The position numbers were made by a program, and so were the translations under genes. Below are positions 44,001 to 51,416 of a stretch of 64,000 nt of DNA, piece by piece. The stretch's first letter is position 1. Each line of letters begins with the position of its first letter. Origin of the DNA: an uncultured bacterium (GTDB lineage Bacteria; Verrucomicrobiota; Kiritimatiellia; RFP12; UBA1067); the NCBI GenBank assembly GCA_902779075.1, contig CACZAK010000005.1, positions 30,827 to 94,826 of the forward strand. Direction: 5' to 3'. The notes below the pieces were generated by a model. It was not told the origin of the DNA. It made no database searches and saw nothing but the letters and a program-made list of their open reading frames with translations.

Positions 44001-45006
44001 CATTCCCGCCATTATATGCCGTGCCACCCTTAATCAAGCAATTTTCAAGGACAGCATGACCGGCGTTACCGCCGCCGGATGCCGTACCATTCAGCATCCT
44101 GCATAATTTGTATGTTCCACCAAGTGCACATCCACCATCACCGCCACCATAGGTCAGAGGCCAATCACCATTCTGCAACGTGAACCCGATGATTACGCTA
44201 TTGGTGCAGATGTCGCTGTCGTCTCTACCATAGCAAAACCCCTCGAAAGCACCAAGCACACACCGAGTCCCAGTTCCAGCAGCATCGATTATCGTATCAA
44301 CAAAACCAGAAGTGCTTCGTATCGTTATGGCCTTGTTGTCAGTCGTTATCGGCGCGTACGTCCCCGGCGCAACAAGGATTGTGTCACCAGCAGAAGAAGC
44401 GTCAATCGCCGCCTGTATCGTCGCCTTGGCAGACGACTCGCTCGTGCCAGAATTGGAGTCAGAACCCGTTGAACCGTTGACATACCAAGTAGTCGGGCTG
44501 GATGGTGTTGGCGGGGTTTGGCTGGTTATCACGAAATTGTCAAGATGGACACCGTTGAACGCTCCGACAAATCCCATGCCTGGATGGTGGTATTCCCATG
44601 TCAGTTCATGGCTCCCGGATCCAAGTTCAAACTCTTTGTACGTCCACGACTCATCCCGGCTAGTGTATTCGCCGGTACGCGATATAAAAGTGCTGGAGTC
44701 GCACTTGAAAGTAAACGAACCGCCATAAGTCTGAAACCGATAGTAGAAAGATATCTTGCAAGGTCCGACAACGGTCGTCTTCAACCATGAGGTCGCGTCA
44801 CCGGCACCCCCGGCGCCAGATACCACGCAATCGCCATCGCCATTTGAGTCATCGGTGTTATAAGTCCAATTTACATTCTCTCCGGACACGGAAGGATTTC
44901 CTCCTGTCGTCCAAATCCGGCTTGTATTGTCAAGCCCGTCGCCAATCGTTCCCGCCAACGCCGCCACGGGCATCAACGATACCATCAACACCAATTTTCT
45001 TATCAT
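38053..45006 (-). CDS. Giant modular secreted adhesin-like protein (2317 aa)
   Basis: The start at 45006 (MIRKLVLMVSLMPVAALAG, a signal peptide) has AGAAGGA upstream. Approximate order: an N-terminal beta-sandwich domain (20-165), parallel beta-helix opened by 'TWYVNGSTGSDSNSG' (178-455), LamG (460-690), PA14-like (700-870), three InlB B-repeats (880-1100; 'GYTFLGWYTSP' type), a C-type-lectin-like domain (1105-1230; 'HLATITSAEEW...LWLGGTD'), a second LamG (1240-1455), a second PA14-like (1456-1635; 'GLSISYYDAEDGTTLLNLLD'), four more InlB repeats (1640-1940) and a C-terminal beta domain (1940-2317). No anchor motif is seen. Probably a surface glycan- or host-binding protein. The LamG-PA14-InlB set is duplicated. 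Confidence 0.85.
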   Translation of the reverse strand: MIRKLVLMVSLMPVAALAGTIGDGLDNTSRIWTTGGNPSVSGENVNWTYNTDDSNGDGDCVVSGAGGAGDATSWLKTTVVGPCKISFYYRFQTYGGSFTFKCDSSTFISRTGEYTSRDESWTYKEFELGSGSHELTWEYHHPGMGFVGAFNGVHLDNFVITSQTPPTPSSPTTWYVNGSTGSDSNSGTSESSAKATIQAAIDASSAGDTILVAPGTYAPITTDNKAITIRSTSGFVDTIIDAAGTGTRCVLGAFEGFCYGRDDSDICTNSVIIGFTLQNGDWPLTYGGGDGGCALGGTYKLCRMLNGTASGGGNAGHAVLENCLIKGGTAYNGGNVIGSIVRNCTIVDGSALHSGSAYYNCAVYNSICVGTSLMIGSWDWGALVDTVEGAQVNVFSDDPLFVDAANDDYRLAAGSLCIDAGDNSYVMCDRDLAGNARIANGTVDIGCYESGSVPAGGSLSDGLVAYYPFDGNANDASGNGNHGTVYGVTPTTDRLGNANGAYYFDGNAYIEVPNSDSLHNVTKAVTISAWVNATEGYSGGGVTLDSDHISVVCKGYEKRQYGLQINNNNEWLFALKESDSKSSEIFTCGSSAGYSIGVWQHVALTWDGATITTYVNGVSVGETQYGTELAPNDESLYIGMDVGGAGIFGETWSQIEYLKGYLDDLRIYNRALSAAEVKALYDGTAVTPTPPANGLWTVTQYNLTKSVVPDDSLEQIAEYAEAGIANMSIRNGDPVTQSYQTLAFMQDLPSYRDAHFRDAMTNYPGSWSNYFVVEAIGTINIPEAGYWTFACGADDVFSATISGSGVSQEFHSSLSGAVSTDLKTVYFANAGKYSVRVLQVNGYSEAALEFSVAKGSYSSFDSSAFKLVGDPASGVTLAGSGEYHTVTFDLNGAYGDAPAERQVAEGAVIGTLPTPEREGYEFLGWHRGKEASSEEVTASTAVTGDMIVYAVWQLAEYTVAFDLNGAEGTVPEQRSVAYGSTLGSLPTPSRDGYTFLGWYTSPYSWEGWQVTEYDTVTGDATYYARWEAITYTVTFDANEGTGGNAYTYYYGDILGTLPTPSRTGYTFLGWFTAKSDGTEVTAETTVSDDVTYYAQWQKVEEVGGLSSHRYEVVLSSGITWTDARSAAIARGGHLATITSAEEWAVLESQCELNNFLWLGGTDKDSEGNWTWVTGEAWSYSRWDATQPDNYNAQHYLLQLRGDWDDEADDAYAYTMAGYIVEYGDGFADTLVSAPPVPPTFSPTDGLVAYWPFDGNANDASGNGNNGAVHGVTLTEDRFGNANGAYYFGSGNYIQVAANSRLNEITNSTMSAWIRADSWYGSWIPIMSKGTGESNTRQYGLEIIKRGYLSGYDYASCFESASGEESYIFTDASIPLGEWIHVAVTRGNGTAHAYLNGVEVGSISVLGAVPFNTEALDIGRDRPGSTEYFYGAMDEMRLYNRALSAAEVKSLYDGTSGTPQGKHGLSISYYDAEDGTTLLNLLDIEGSSYDETAAFFAVRTPNLTANTFDIGDTLDFGYHWNSDGECRFHGKYGDYDTHYFWAFMTGSIALDESGTYKFGIECDDGCNIFIDGQTVVNTYSYASHSYREEEVYLTAGVHNIAISFSEYNGPQGLTIYMKRPSESSASPLPQSILYDDTSVTPVTTYTVTFDLNGAEGDAPVVRQVVEGAAIGDLSTPTRKGYEFLGWYVGQDTSSVEVTASTVVTGNMTVYAVWRVVEYTVTFDLNGADGTAPEQRSVAYGSTLGSLPTPSRDGYTFLGWYTSPNSWEGWQVTEYDTVTGNATYYARWEAIMYTVTFDANEGTGGNAYTYYYGDILGTLPTPSRTGYTFLGWFTAKSGGSQTSTSTTVTADATYYAQWRINSYTVTFDAQGGAGGGTIARNHGAALGELPVPTRDGFSFDGWFTAADGGTKLSSATVITGPVTFYAHWTEQSLYHTPVWYDDDGEEIDWTKYYDGDEEPFAAESAAIFNGYVLDGEEVCGVIQVKVGKANKKTETAKVAAALTLLGDSKKLSYKGTMSKRGIAELTCSGKGNLSLCLGTNAMWGEVDGLSVSGSRNVFAKSGDPKAAVLSRWQGTYTLVLETVDAEGSGSELAWGYSGLTLTVGAKGKVKVKGTMVDGAKVSVSSQLLVGERRCCIPVVVPLYTKKGGFGFNLWLQDDGTLEVGELGEWDAAASKTPFRAWFGENVPAARVGGELPSSLSFLLMDEPDVDGAEVLYDFVPWEVEISAGARWTLPAAGNVKYDRAAEAYVDAKDSQNASGLKLTYVAKTGAFKGTFKLYATDASGHLKKYTAKVSGVMVGRRGYGTATVKNVGSWPVSIQ
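39480..39860 (-). repeat. Internal DNA duplication, copy 1 (InlB-repeat block)
   Basis: This block is nearly identical at DNA level to 41760-42140 in the same gene, with stretches of tens of bases matching exactly (e.g. around GTCCCCATAATAATAGGTAT). It encodes two InlB B-repeats. Confidence 0.8.
41760..42140 (-). repeat. Internal DNA duplication, copy 2 (InlB-repeat block)
   Basis: Counterpart of 39480-39860. The near-identity of third codon positions indicates recent duplication or gene conversion rather than protein-level selection alone. Confidence 0.8.
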
Positions 45007-45417
45007 ACGCGTATATGTCCTTCTGCCGTCACATACCCGATGCGGCCCGCATCGACGGCTCAAGCGGCGCATCTTGTTTCCAGATTTCAGACATCGGGGC
45101 GATGACGGTTGCTCACCGACCATCCACGCGAGTCATCTGTTATCTCGCCTTTTACGGGCAAGACGAAAATAGTATGCCACATTCCCCCACCCAACGCAAG
45201 CGGTTTTTGGGGAATTTTGGGAAATTGAAGTTGAAGTTGTACTACAGCACCTAGTAGAACGGGCTGCCAGCCCGTTCACCTCCCCCAACGCATTGTATTA
45301 CAGAGCCTGTCGGCCCCTACTAGGAACACCGCATTCTAGACGGCTGAAAGGCCATGTTACAGACCTGAGCGTGTCATCTTGGCACGCTCAGGTCTTGAAA
45401 ATAGGCCGCTACGCAGC
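45007..45417. other. Intergenic region with hairpins upstream of the giant gene
   Basis: There is no convincing gene. It holds a 10-bp perfect inverted repeat GAACGGGCTG-C-CAGCCCGTTC (45257-45277) and a 13-bp perfect inverted repeat AGACCTGAGCGTG/CACGCTCAGGTCT with a 9-nt loop (45361-45395). TTACAGA occurs twice (about 45298 and 45357). On the minus strand a CATACT box near 45170 may be the giant gene's -10. The hairpins could be terminator backups or mobile palindromes. Confidence 0.5.
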
Positions 45418-45460
45418 AAAAAAAGATTTGTTGCGCACCAAAGTTTCCTTTGATGCGCAA
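45418..45460 (-). terminator. Rho-independent terminator of the His-rich protein gene
   Basis: On the minus strand, TTGCGCATCAAAG-GAAA-CTTTGGTGCGCAA forms a 13-bp stem (one G-T pair) with a GAAA tetraloop, followed by CAAATCTTTTTTT. This is the clearest intrinsic terminator in the window. Confidence 0.85.
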
Positions 45461-45479
45461 AGGTTCAACATCAGATCCA

Positions 45480-45869
45480 TTACCAACGGCGATAGTGATA
45501 CGGATGGTGGTAGCGGCCCGGATAGACGACCGTAGTGGCGGGTGCCACGACCGCAGGCTGGGTTACGACCGTAGTGGCGGGTGCCACGACCGTCGGTTGG
45601 GTGACGACCGTGGTAGTGGGCGCCACGACCGTCGGCTGGACGACCACCGTAGGGGCGGGTGCCACGACCTCTGGCTGGGCGACCACCACGGGGTCGGGGG
45701 CAATTACGTCATGCGCAAGAGCGACCGTCGCCGCCGTCAGGCCCACGATGCCCGCCGCGAGGCCAAGCCCGCTGTGGTGGTGGTGGTGGTGATGATAGTG
45801 CCCCCGGGCGAAAACGCACGTCGCGGTTGTCAGCGCAAGGGCCATTACTAAGATTTTCTTCGTGTTCAT
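45480..45869 (-). CDS. Small secreted His-rich / Val-Pro-Thr repeat protein
   Basis: The protein has 129 residues from MNTKKILVMALALTTATCVF (signal peptide, cleaved near VFA). The mature N-terminus has seven consecutive histidines (GHYHHHHHHHSG), then a short hydrophobic Gly/Ala segment, then a low-complexity repeat of VVAP(A/T)(P/T)TVV(V/T)QP units, ending 'YHHPYHYRRW'. The His cluster suggests metal binding. The PV repeats resemble extended wall- or envelope-spanning linkers. A partial copy lies at 37963-38047. The palindrome array lies about 245 bp upstream of the start and could regulate it. Confidence 0.7.
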   Translation of the reverse strand: MNTKKILVMALALTTATCVFARGHYHHHHHHHSGLGLAAGIVGLTAATVALAHDVIAPDPVVVAQPEVVAPAPTVVVQPTVVAPTTTVVTQPTVVAPATTVVTQPAVVAPATTVVYPGRYHHPYHYRRW

Positions 45870-46368
45870 GATTTGCCTTCTCTTTCTTTTTTCCGTCGAG
45901 CACCATCGCCCGACATGAATGCTAGGCAACCTGCCACCCGCCGTCTGACACGCAACATGAAAGTTTTTTTCGCGGGCGGGGATCCAAGGCCTTTCGCCGT
46001 GATTCCGCGCAGTAATCTCACGAAGAGACGCAGAAATATAAGGCCAGCCCGAACCGTATTACGGCATCGCAAAATCCGCCAAGGAAGAGTTTCCAGTCAC
46101 TTTCCGAGATCCGTGACACCTAGATGTCAGGAACGTGACACCTAGGTGTCAGTGGGTGTGACATCTAGGTGTCATAGGGTGTGACACCTAGGTGTCAGAG
46201 GGTGTGACACCTAGGTGTCAGAAATTGGGGCTCTAAAACAGGAAAGCAGTTCAAAGGCAAAGCATGGAAAATAAACCTAAATCTGAGTTGGATTTCAGTT
46301 TTTAGTCACAAAGCGTACTGTGGCGTGAGATTACGGTGCGGAACGTGGCTTTTGGGAAATTGCCTCAC
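45870..46368. other. 499-bp intergenic region with palindrome array
   Basis: No gene is supported. It contains the five-copy palindrome array (46114-46220) and presumably the promoter of the His-rich protein gene. The segment 46221-46368 is AT-rich with no clear structure. Confidence 0.5.
46114..46220. repeat. Five 16-bp palindromes with 22-23 bp period
   Basis: Copies are at 46114-46129, 46136-46151, 46159-46174, 46182-46197 and 46205-46220. The consensus TGACACCTAGGTGTCA is a perfect palindrome in copies 2, 4 and 5; copies 1 and 3 each carry one substitution, one on each half-site. The spacers are 6-7 nt, mostly NNGGGTG. A period of two helical turns places all sites on one DNA face, as expected for cooperative binding of a dimeric regulator. 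Confidence 0.9.
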
Positions 46369-49026
46369 TTACTTGTCGTATACCTTGCGGCCGGTGCGGA
46401 TGGCGTCGTAGACGCGGCGCTCGGATTCAAGACGGCGCTGGTAGCGGACCTCGCGCGCCTGGTCGGCGGCGCAGGGGACGAATCCCTCCATGTCGCAGCG
46501 GGGCGTGGCCTTCAGGCGTTCCTGTCCCTTCTTGATGATCGCAAGCGCCTCGTTGTAGGCGGGCTTGCCCTTCACGCCTTCGAGGATGCGGGAACATTCG
46601 GGACGGTCGAAGTCGAGCTGCTCGCGCTGCCGACGACCGTTCGCGTTGGAGATGCCGCCCCCGCAGAGCTTTTCGATGCGCTCCCTCTCCGCGAAGGTGA
46701 GCGGCATGCGTCCGCCGGGGTTGTCGGGATAGGCGCACTCGTACTGCGGGTAGTAGGGCGCGTTGACGTCCATCCACGTGATGACACGGTCGCGCTCCTC
46801 GTCCGTCAGCGTCACCTTGCCGTGTCCGTAGAGCTTCTTCGTGAGCTTGGACGCGTGTGAACCCCAGCTGTACGCCGGCTGGATGGAGGCCGGGCCGCCG
46901 CCAATGCATTTGATGTAGCCGAGCGCCCAGAGGTCGACGTAGCTCGTGCAGAAGAACGCGCCCCTGTCGCCGCTGAGGTTGATCTTGTTCCCCGCCGGCT
47001 TGCCGTAGTCGTGGCAGCTAACGCACTTGGCGGTGAAGACGGGCTGCACTTCGCGCTGGAAGCTGTAGAAGTGCGGGGGCGTGCCCTTCTCAAGACCGGC
47101 GAGGTTGTACGAGCCGTCGAGCTTGGACGGCGCGCGCTGCATGGCAAGCGGCTTGGCCGTGACGGGCGCGGCTTCGCCCACGCGGTTTTCGTGGCATCCC
47201 ACGCAACCGTACTTCTCGCCCGGCTGCAGGTACGCGCCGGAGCGCATCGACTGCACCATCTTCCCCTCCGCGTCCAGCGCCTGAAAATAGACGAACGTGT
47301 TCGCGGGCACCTCGAAGTAGGCGCTGCCGTCCGCCTCCACTGGCACCGTGCCGAGGATGCGCTTGTTCTCGAACGAGTGCCAGTTCATCGCGGCCGCCTC
47401 CTCGCCATGACCGAACCAGCCGCGACGCGGCGTCCACGAGCGCTTCTCGGGCGACTCCACCACGCGGATCGCCTTGACGCTTCCCGGCGCCACGCCCTTC
47501 ATGTGCGTGCCCACGTAGATGTTCTGCACGTAGAAGAGGCCCGGCGCGGTCGGCGACGCGAACGTGCGCTGCTCGCTCTGCACGACGGGCTTCTTCGACG
47601 GACGCAGCACGAAAGGCGAGTGGCACCCCGGCGCCTCCGCGTGGAACACCACCTCGTTGCCGTGCAGGTCGAGGTAGACAAGCGCGGTCTCGTCCCCGCG
47701 TCCGGTCATGCGCACGGCGAGAAAGTGCTCCGCGTCGAGCGGGAACGGGTCAGAGTACTTGAGGCGGATGCCGCGCGTGGAGTCGAAGTCCTCCTTGCCG
47801 CCCGCGTGGATGCGGTCGCGGTACGAGGCCGGCCACGTGCGCAGGACAGGCTCCTTGCCGTCCACGCCCTTCGCCCGGTCGATGATGCCGAGCGCACCCC
47901 ACGGACGGTCATGGCAGCTGCCGAGCACCGCGATCACCTTTGAGCTGTCGTTCGGGTCGATGGCGCGCGCGTTGAGCACGCCGCCGGGGCTCGTCGTGTT
48001 GTTACCCCAGTAGATTGCGTGGCGCGTGCCATCGGGGTTGCACACCCAGAGACCCTGCGCGTCGCCGAAGTTGCGGTCTACGTACTCCCAGCGGTCGTAG
48101 ATGATGCGTCCGTCGGGCAGCACGGAGGAGTGTCCCTCGAAGAGCGTCGACACGCCGATCTGGTGGATGTTGGCGCCGTCCGGCTTCATGCGGTAGAGGT
48201 TCGCCATGATGTGGCGGTTGCACATGCAGTACTTCGGGTTGCGCGTGGAGCTGAAGAGGATGTCGCCGTCGGGCAGCCACACGGGGTCGATGTCCGAGAC
48301 GCCCTTCTCGCGCGTGAGCTGCGCGAGGCCCGTGCCGTCCGCGTTGACGGTGTAGAGGTGGTAGTCGTCCGTCTTGCCCTTGCGCATGGAGAACACGATG
48401 CGCCGTCCGTCGTAGTCCACCTCCGGATCGCGCACGGTGCGCGCCGGCTCCTCCGGCACGATCACGCGCACGGCGCCGGTCTTCGGATCGAGCGCCTTCA
48501 GCGCGCCCTGCGTGCGGTATTTGCTTTCGTTGATCTCGCCACACTGGAAGAGCGTCGCGGTGTTGTGGTGGTCGGGCGCGTACTGCGCGCGCGTCACGTA
48601 CGCGATCTCGTGCGCGTTGACGATCGGGTTCTCGCGCACGAGCGCCTTCAGGAGAAATGCGTCAAACGCCTTCGTGGATTTCGAGGCGGTAGCGGACAGC
48701 TCCTCCAAGAGTTTCGCGGCGGGATACGACGCGAACTTCGCGCCGAGTTCGCGCACGGCGGCGGCGGCGGACGCCACGGCCTCCTCCGACGGCATCCGGC
48801 GTTCGGCGAAGTCCGATGCGCCGCGCACGCCCTCGCAAACCACGTCGTCGATCGTGACGTGTCCCCAGCCGCTGGTCGCGTGGTCCACGATGCGGAAATA
48901 GACGTCCTTGCCCACGAACTTCGGCACGTTCCACGTCACCGTGCGCATCGGCTCGCCGTTCTCGCCCGTGGCGGAGACGATCGCCTTACCCGTCGCGCGG
49001 TCCACCAGCTCGAAGCGGGCGTACAC
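46369..49026 (-). CDS. HzsA-related beta-propeller/cytochrome-like protein (5' end frameshifted)
   Basis: The main frame encodes 885 residues. Order: C-terminal half of an N-terminal beta-sandwich domain, a TolB-like propeller ('HLYTVNADGTGLAQLTREKG', 'LWVCNPDGTRHAIYWGNNT'), then an HzsA-type region with two haem c motifs, CVGCH and CVSCH (about 615-675). HzsA-related proteins share folds with hydrazine synthase alpha subunit, but this context is not anammox. It would be periplasmic. The first codon given (GTG at 49026) is not a real start: the signal peptide and first ~70 residues are in another frame (49027-49268), so the gene is frameshifted or a pseudogene. It lies upstream of the palindrome array. 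Confidence 0.75.
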   Translation of the reverse strand: MYARFELVDRATGKAIVSATGENGEPMRTVTWNVPKFVGKDVYFRIVDHATSGWGHVTIDDVVCEGVRGASDFAERRMPSEEAVASAAAAVRELGAKFASYPAAKLLEELSATASKSTKAFDAFLLKALVRENPIVNAHEIAYVTRAQYAPDHHNTATLFQCGEINESKYRTQGALKALDPKTGAVRVIVPEEPARTVRDPEVDYDGRRIVFSMRKGKTDDYHLYTVNADGTGLAQLTREKGVSDIDPVWLPDGDILFSSTRNPKYCMCNRHIMANLYRMKPDGANIHQIGVSTLFEGHSSVLPDGRIIYDRWEYVDRNFGDAQGLWVCNPDGTRHAIYWGNNTTSPGGVLNARAIDPNDSSKVIAVLGSCHDRPWGALGIIDRAKGVDGKEPVLRTWPASYRDRIHAGGKEDFDSTRGIRLKYSDPFPLDAEHFLAVRMTGRGDETALVYLDLHGNEVVFHAEAPGCHSPFVLRPSKKPVVQSEQRTFASPTAPGLFYVQNIYVGTHMKGVAPGSVKAIRVVESPEKRSWTPRRGWFGHGEEAAAMNWHSFENKRILGTVPVEADGSAYFEVPANTFVYFQALDAEGKMVQSMRSGAYLQPGEKYGCVGCHENRVGEAAPVTAKPLAMQRAPSKLDGSYNLAGLEKGTPPHFYSFQREVQPVFTAKCVSCHDYGKPAGNKINLSGDRGAFFCTSYVDLWALGYIKCIGGGPASIQPAYSWGSHASKLTKKLYGHGKVTLTDEERDRVITWMDVNAPYYPQYECAYPDNPGGRMPLTFAERERIEKLCGGGISNANGRRQREQLDFDRPECSRILEGVKGKPAYNEALAIIKKGQERLKATPRCDMEGFVPCAADQAREVRYQRRLESERRVYDAIRTGRKVYDK

Positions 49027-49268
49027 GCCGCCGCCGATCTTGAAGAACGGTTGTGCTTGTCTTCAAGGGTTGAAACGAAGTACTTCCCGCCCTTCGTGTA
49101 GGGATTGCCCGTGTTGTGTTCCTTCGCGCGGTCGGTCACGATCCGCTCGAACGCGCCGGACGTCACCTTCCATCCCTGGAGGTTGCCCGTCTCAAAATCG
49201 TACACGATGCGCTCCGCCATCAATGGCAACGCCGTAGCAAGTGTCGCTATAATCGCTGTGCTTTTCAT
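49027..49268 (-). pseudogene. Detached 5' end of the HzsA-related gene
   Basis: The ATG at 49268 follows AAGGAGAAAGAGGT and encodes a signal peptide (MKSTAIIATLATALPLMA) and 'DFETGNLQGWKVTSGAFERI', a typical opening of this family. Near 49045-49060 the frame stops matching, and 'FFKIGGGVYARFELV' continues in the main frame. A small out-of-frame deletion near ACAACCGTTCTTCAAG explains it. A sequencing or assembly error is possible. Confidence 0.65.
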
Positions 49269-49286
49269 TGTTTAACCTCTTTCTCC

Positions 49287-51080
49287 TTATTTTTTCTGAA
49301 GTTCATGGGCCAACACGAGAAACGCGGACGCGGTCCAGGTGTAGGCAGGATCGCGGCGGGCGTCGCCAGTCTTCGCGTCGAAGTTCTCGGAGAAGCCCGA
49401 CTTCATGATGAGCTTGCAGAACTTGAGCGAAATCTCGTCCGCGAGCGCATCCTCGCCGCACGCGCGTAGTCCCTCCACCGCAATGAGCGTGGACGGTCCC
49501 CAGATCGGCCCCTTCCAGTAGCCGTCGGGATGGTAGTGTTTGCTGTTGACGGACTCCGAGGCGAGCCCCCAGTCGGTAATGAAGCCCTTGGTCTTGATGT
49601 CGTCGATCATCTTCGCGCGGCACTTCTCGGGAAGGCGCTTCCCGAGGATCATCGGCAGGCGCGTGACGAGCGAGAGCGAGTCGCGGTCGAAACCGCCGTC
49701 CCGCAGACGCCGCACGCGCGGCGCGCCGTCTTCGTCGAAGAGGATCTTCACCGTCGCGTCGAGCATCTTCTTCGCGCGCGCGGTCCACTGAACGGACTCT
49801 GCTTCCCGGCCCAGCGTTTTCGCGATGTCGGCAAGACACTCCATCTGGAGGATGAGGAACGCCTGGAGGTCTGGCGTCTCGAGCGGCGGACGATTCATGC
49901 AGATCGCGGTGGAGTTGTCCCAGCCGGAGTCGCAACCGTCCAGGTACTCGGCGAGGCCGTTGTGGTCGAAGTCACGACGCGTGAGCCACCAGTTCGTCCA
50001 CTTGCCGATGAGGTCGTAGGCGATCTCCAGCTTGTCCTTCGGGAACTCCTTCATCGCGCGCAGCTTCGAGAACACCCAGCCGTGTACGGGCGGCTTGACG
50101 GCGAGCCAGAAGATCTGCTCGTCGGAGACCATGTCGGGCATCATGCCCTCGGGCGTCATGAAATCGAACATGCAGCGGAACTGCTCCCATGCGGCGTCCT
50201 GGTCGTGGTAGCCGAGGCTGAGCGAGTTGATCGCGTGGTCCCAGCTCCAAGTCTTGTTCATCCAGTTGTTGCTCATCAGCATCATCGGACGCCTGAACAT
50301 CCCGCGCGGACCCGCGATGGTCGTCCAGAAGAGAATCGCCGCCTCGTGCCGCGCCCACTCGAACTCCTTCGGCACGGAGGGAAGCGAGGCGTACATCCGC
50401 TCGAAGCTCGCCTTCTGCTTCGCGATAGCCCCCTCGAACGTCCCCGTCACCTCGTTGCCGTCCCAGTCGCCCGTATGGATGTCGAGGAGCGCAACCTCAA
50501 TGCCGTCCTTCGACGGATGGACGCGCACGGTATTGCCGCGGTCGGGGTCGCGCACGCCCGTGCGCGTGTCCATCAAGATGCGGTCCGCGTTGAAGTGCAT
50601 GTAATCGACGGTACGGCCGAACGTCGAGGGGAAATCGTACTTCTGGCGCGGGAACTGGTACTCGAAGCGGATGTGCATCTCCGGCGACTTCGAGCGCACA
50701 AGCACCACGTCGGGACGCAGATACGCGAACTCAATCGCGCCCTTCTCCGTCTTCGCCTCCAGCCACCCCTCGCGCATTACGCACTCAGTCACCTCCACGT
50801 CCTTGCCGCCGACGGACGGCACGAGGCGGCAGAAGTTCTCTCTCCAGCAGGTGCTGACGTTGCGTATCCAGAGTCCCGGATACGTGTTGAACATGTACTT
50901 CCCCTTCTCGCACCTGCACACGGTCAGGAACGACCCCGGCATACTGTACGGGAAGCCGGGATTGCCCACCTTCACCGGCTCGGCGAACGACATCAGAACG
51001 CAGGCAAACACCGCCAGTGCGGCGAGAACTCGCACGCCGCACACATGTCTTTTACGAATTATATTGTCGTTCATAATCAT
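49287..51080 (-). CDS. Secreted GH63/MGH1-like glycoside hydrolase
   Basis: The protein has 597 residues with a signal peptide after a basic N-terminus ('RVLAALAVFACVLMSFA'). The core (alpha/alpha)6 barrel shows 'NNWMNKTWSWDHAINSLSLG' (about 270-290) and 'GCDSGWDNSTAICM' (about 385-398), where GH63/GH37-type enzymes place their acid/base Asp and substrate-binding Trp, and 'YWKGPIWGPSTLIAVEGLR' near the end. Such enzymes cleave alpha-glucosides or mannosylglycerate. It follows the HzsA-related gene's start by 18 bp upstream and is probably co-transcribed with it. The substrate is not determined. Confidence 0.8.
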   Translation of the reverse strand: MIMNDNIIRKRHVCGVRVLAALAVFACVLMSFAEPVKVGNPGFPYSMPGSFLTVCRCEKGKYMFNTYPGLWIRNVSTCWRENFCRLVPSVGGKDVEVTECVMREGWLEAKTEKGAIEFAYLRPDVVLVRSKSPEMHIRFEYQFPRQKYDFPSTFGRTVDYMHFNADRILMDTRTGVRDPDRGNTVRVHPSKDGIEVALLDIHTGDWDGNEVTGTFEGAIAKQKASFERMYASLPSVPKEFEWARHEAAILFWTTIAGPRGMFRRPMMLMSNNWMNKTWSWDHAINSLSLGYHDQDAAWEQFRCMFDFMTPEGMMPDMVSDEQIFWLAVKPPVHGWVFSKLRAMKEFPKDKLEIAYDLIGKWTNWWLTRRDFDHNGLAEYLDGCDSGWDNSTAICMNRPPLETPDLQAFLILQMECLADIAKTLGREAESVQWTARAKKMLDATVKILFDEDGAPRVRRLRDGGFDRDSLSLVTRLPMILGKRLPEKCRAKMIDDIKTKGFITDWGLASESVNSKHYHPDGYWKGPIWGPSTLIAVEGLRACGEDALADEISLKFCKLIMKSGFSENFDAKTGDARRDPAYTWTASAFLVLAHELQKK

Positions 51081-51416
51081 GTTCTTTCCATTTGACGGGA
51101 AAGCGGCAGTATTATCCCAAACTGAATGCTTAGTGTCAATTCACTTTTCAAGCCACTGCGGCGATAGGGCGCATCTGCGTTTTTCACCCATGCGCATTGG
51201 GATTTGGAAACAACCATGACAACTTTCAAGAACAACATTATCCTGCGGGCGCACCTTGAACATTCAGGATTGTGGTAGTTTGAGGATCGGCAAATGGGCG
51301 CGGGCGAGTTAGCCCGCGCGCCAAAGGCAAGTTGTTTTAAATAGTTGTTTCCAATCATCAGAAGGCTCGGCGGTGAATTACGCGACCTCGGCGATATGGT
51401 CCTTGACCATCAGCGC
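51081..51416. other. 336-bp intergenic region with GC-rich hairpin
   Basis: No gene is supported. GCGCGGGC-GAGTTA-GCCCGCGC (51298-51319) is an 8-bp perfect stem. It recalls the REP-like hairpins near 40-140 and 6847 in composition but not in sequence. It may be a terminator for the FMN-reductase-like gene or a dispersed palindrome. Confidence 0.45.

Noticed and set aside
46114..46220. CRISPR array
   Set aside because: The repeats are 16-bp palindromes with 6-7 nt spacers that are themselves similar. There are no cas genes and no unique 30-bp spacers.
46114..46220. Resemblance to the eukaryotic T-box palindrome TCACACCTAGGTGTGA
   Set aside because: The outer bases differ and the factor family is eukaryotic. 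Chance similarity around a CCTAGG core.
46369..49026. Hydrazine synthase (anammox)
   Set aside because: Only HzsA-like domains, no HzsB/C or anammox genes; HzsA-related proteins are widespread in PVC bacteria with other roles.
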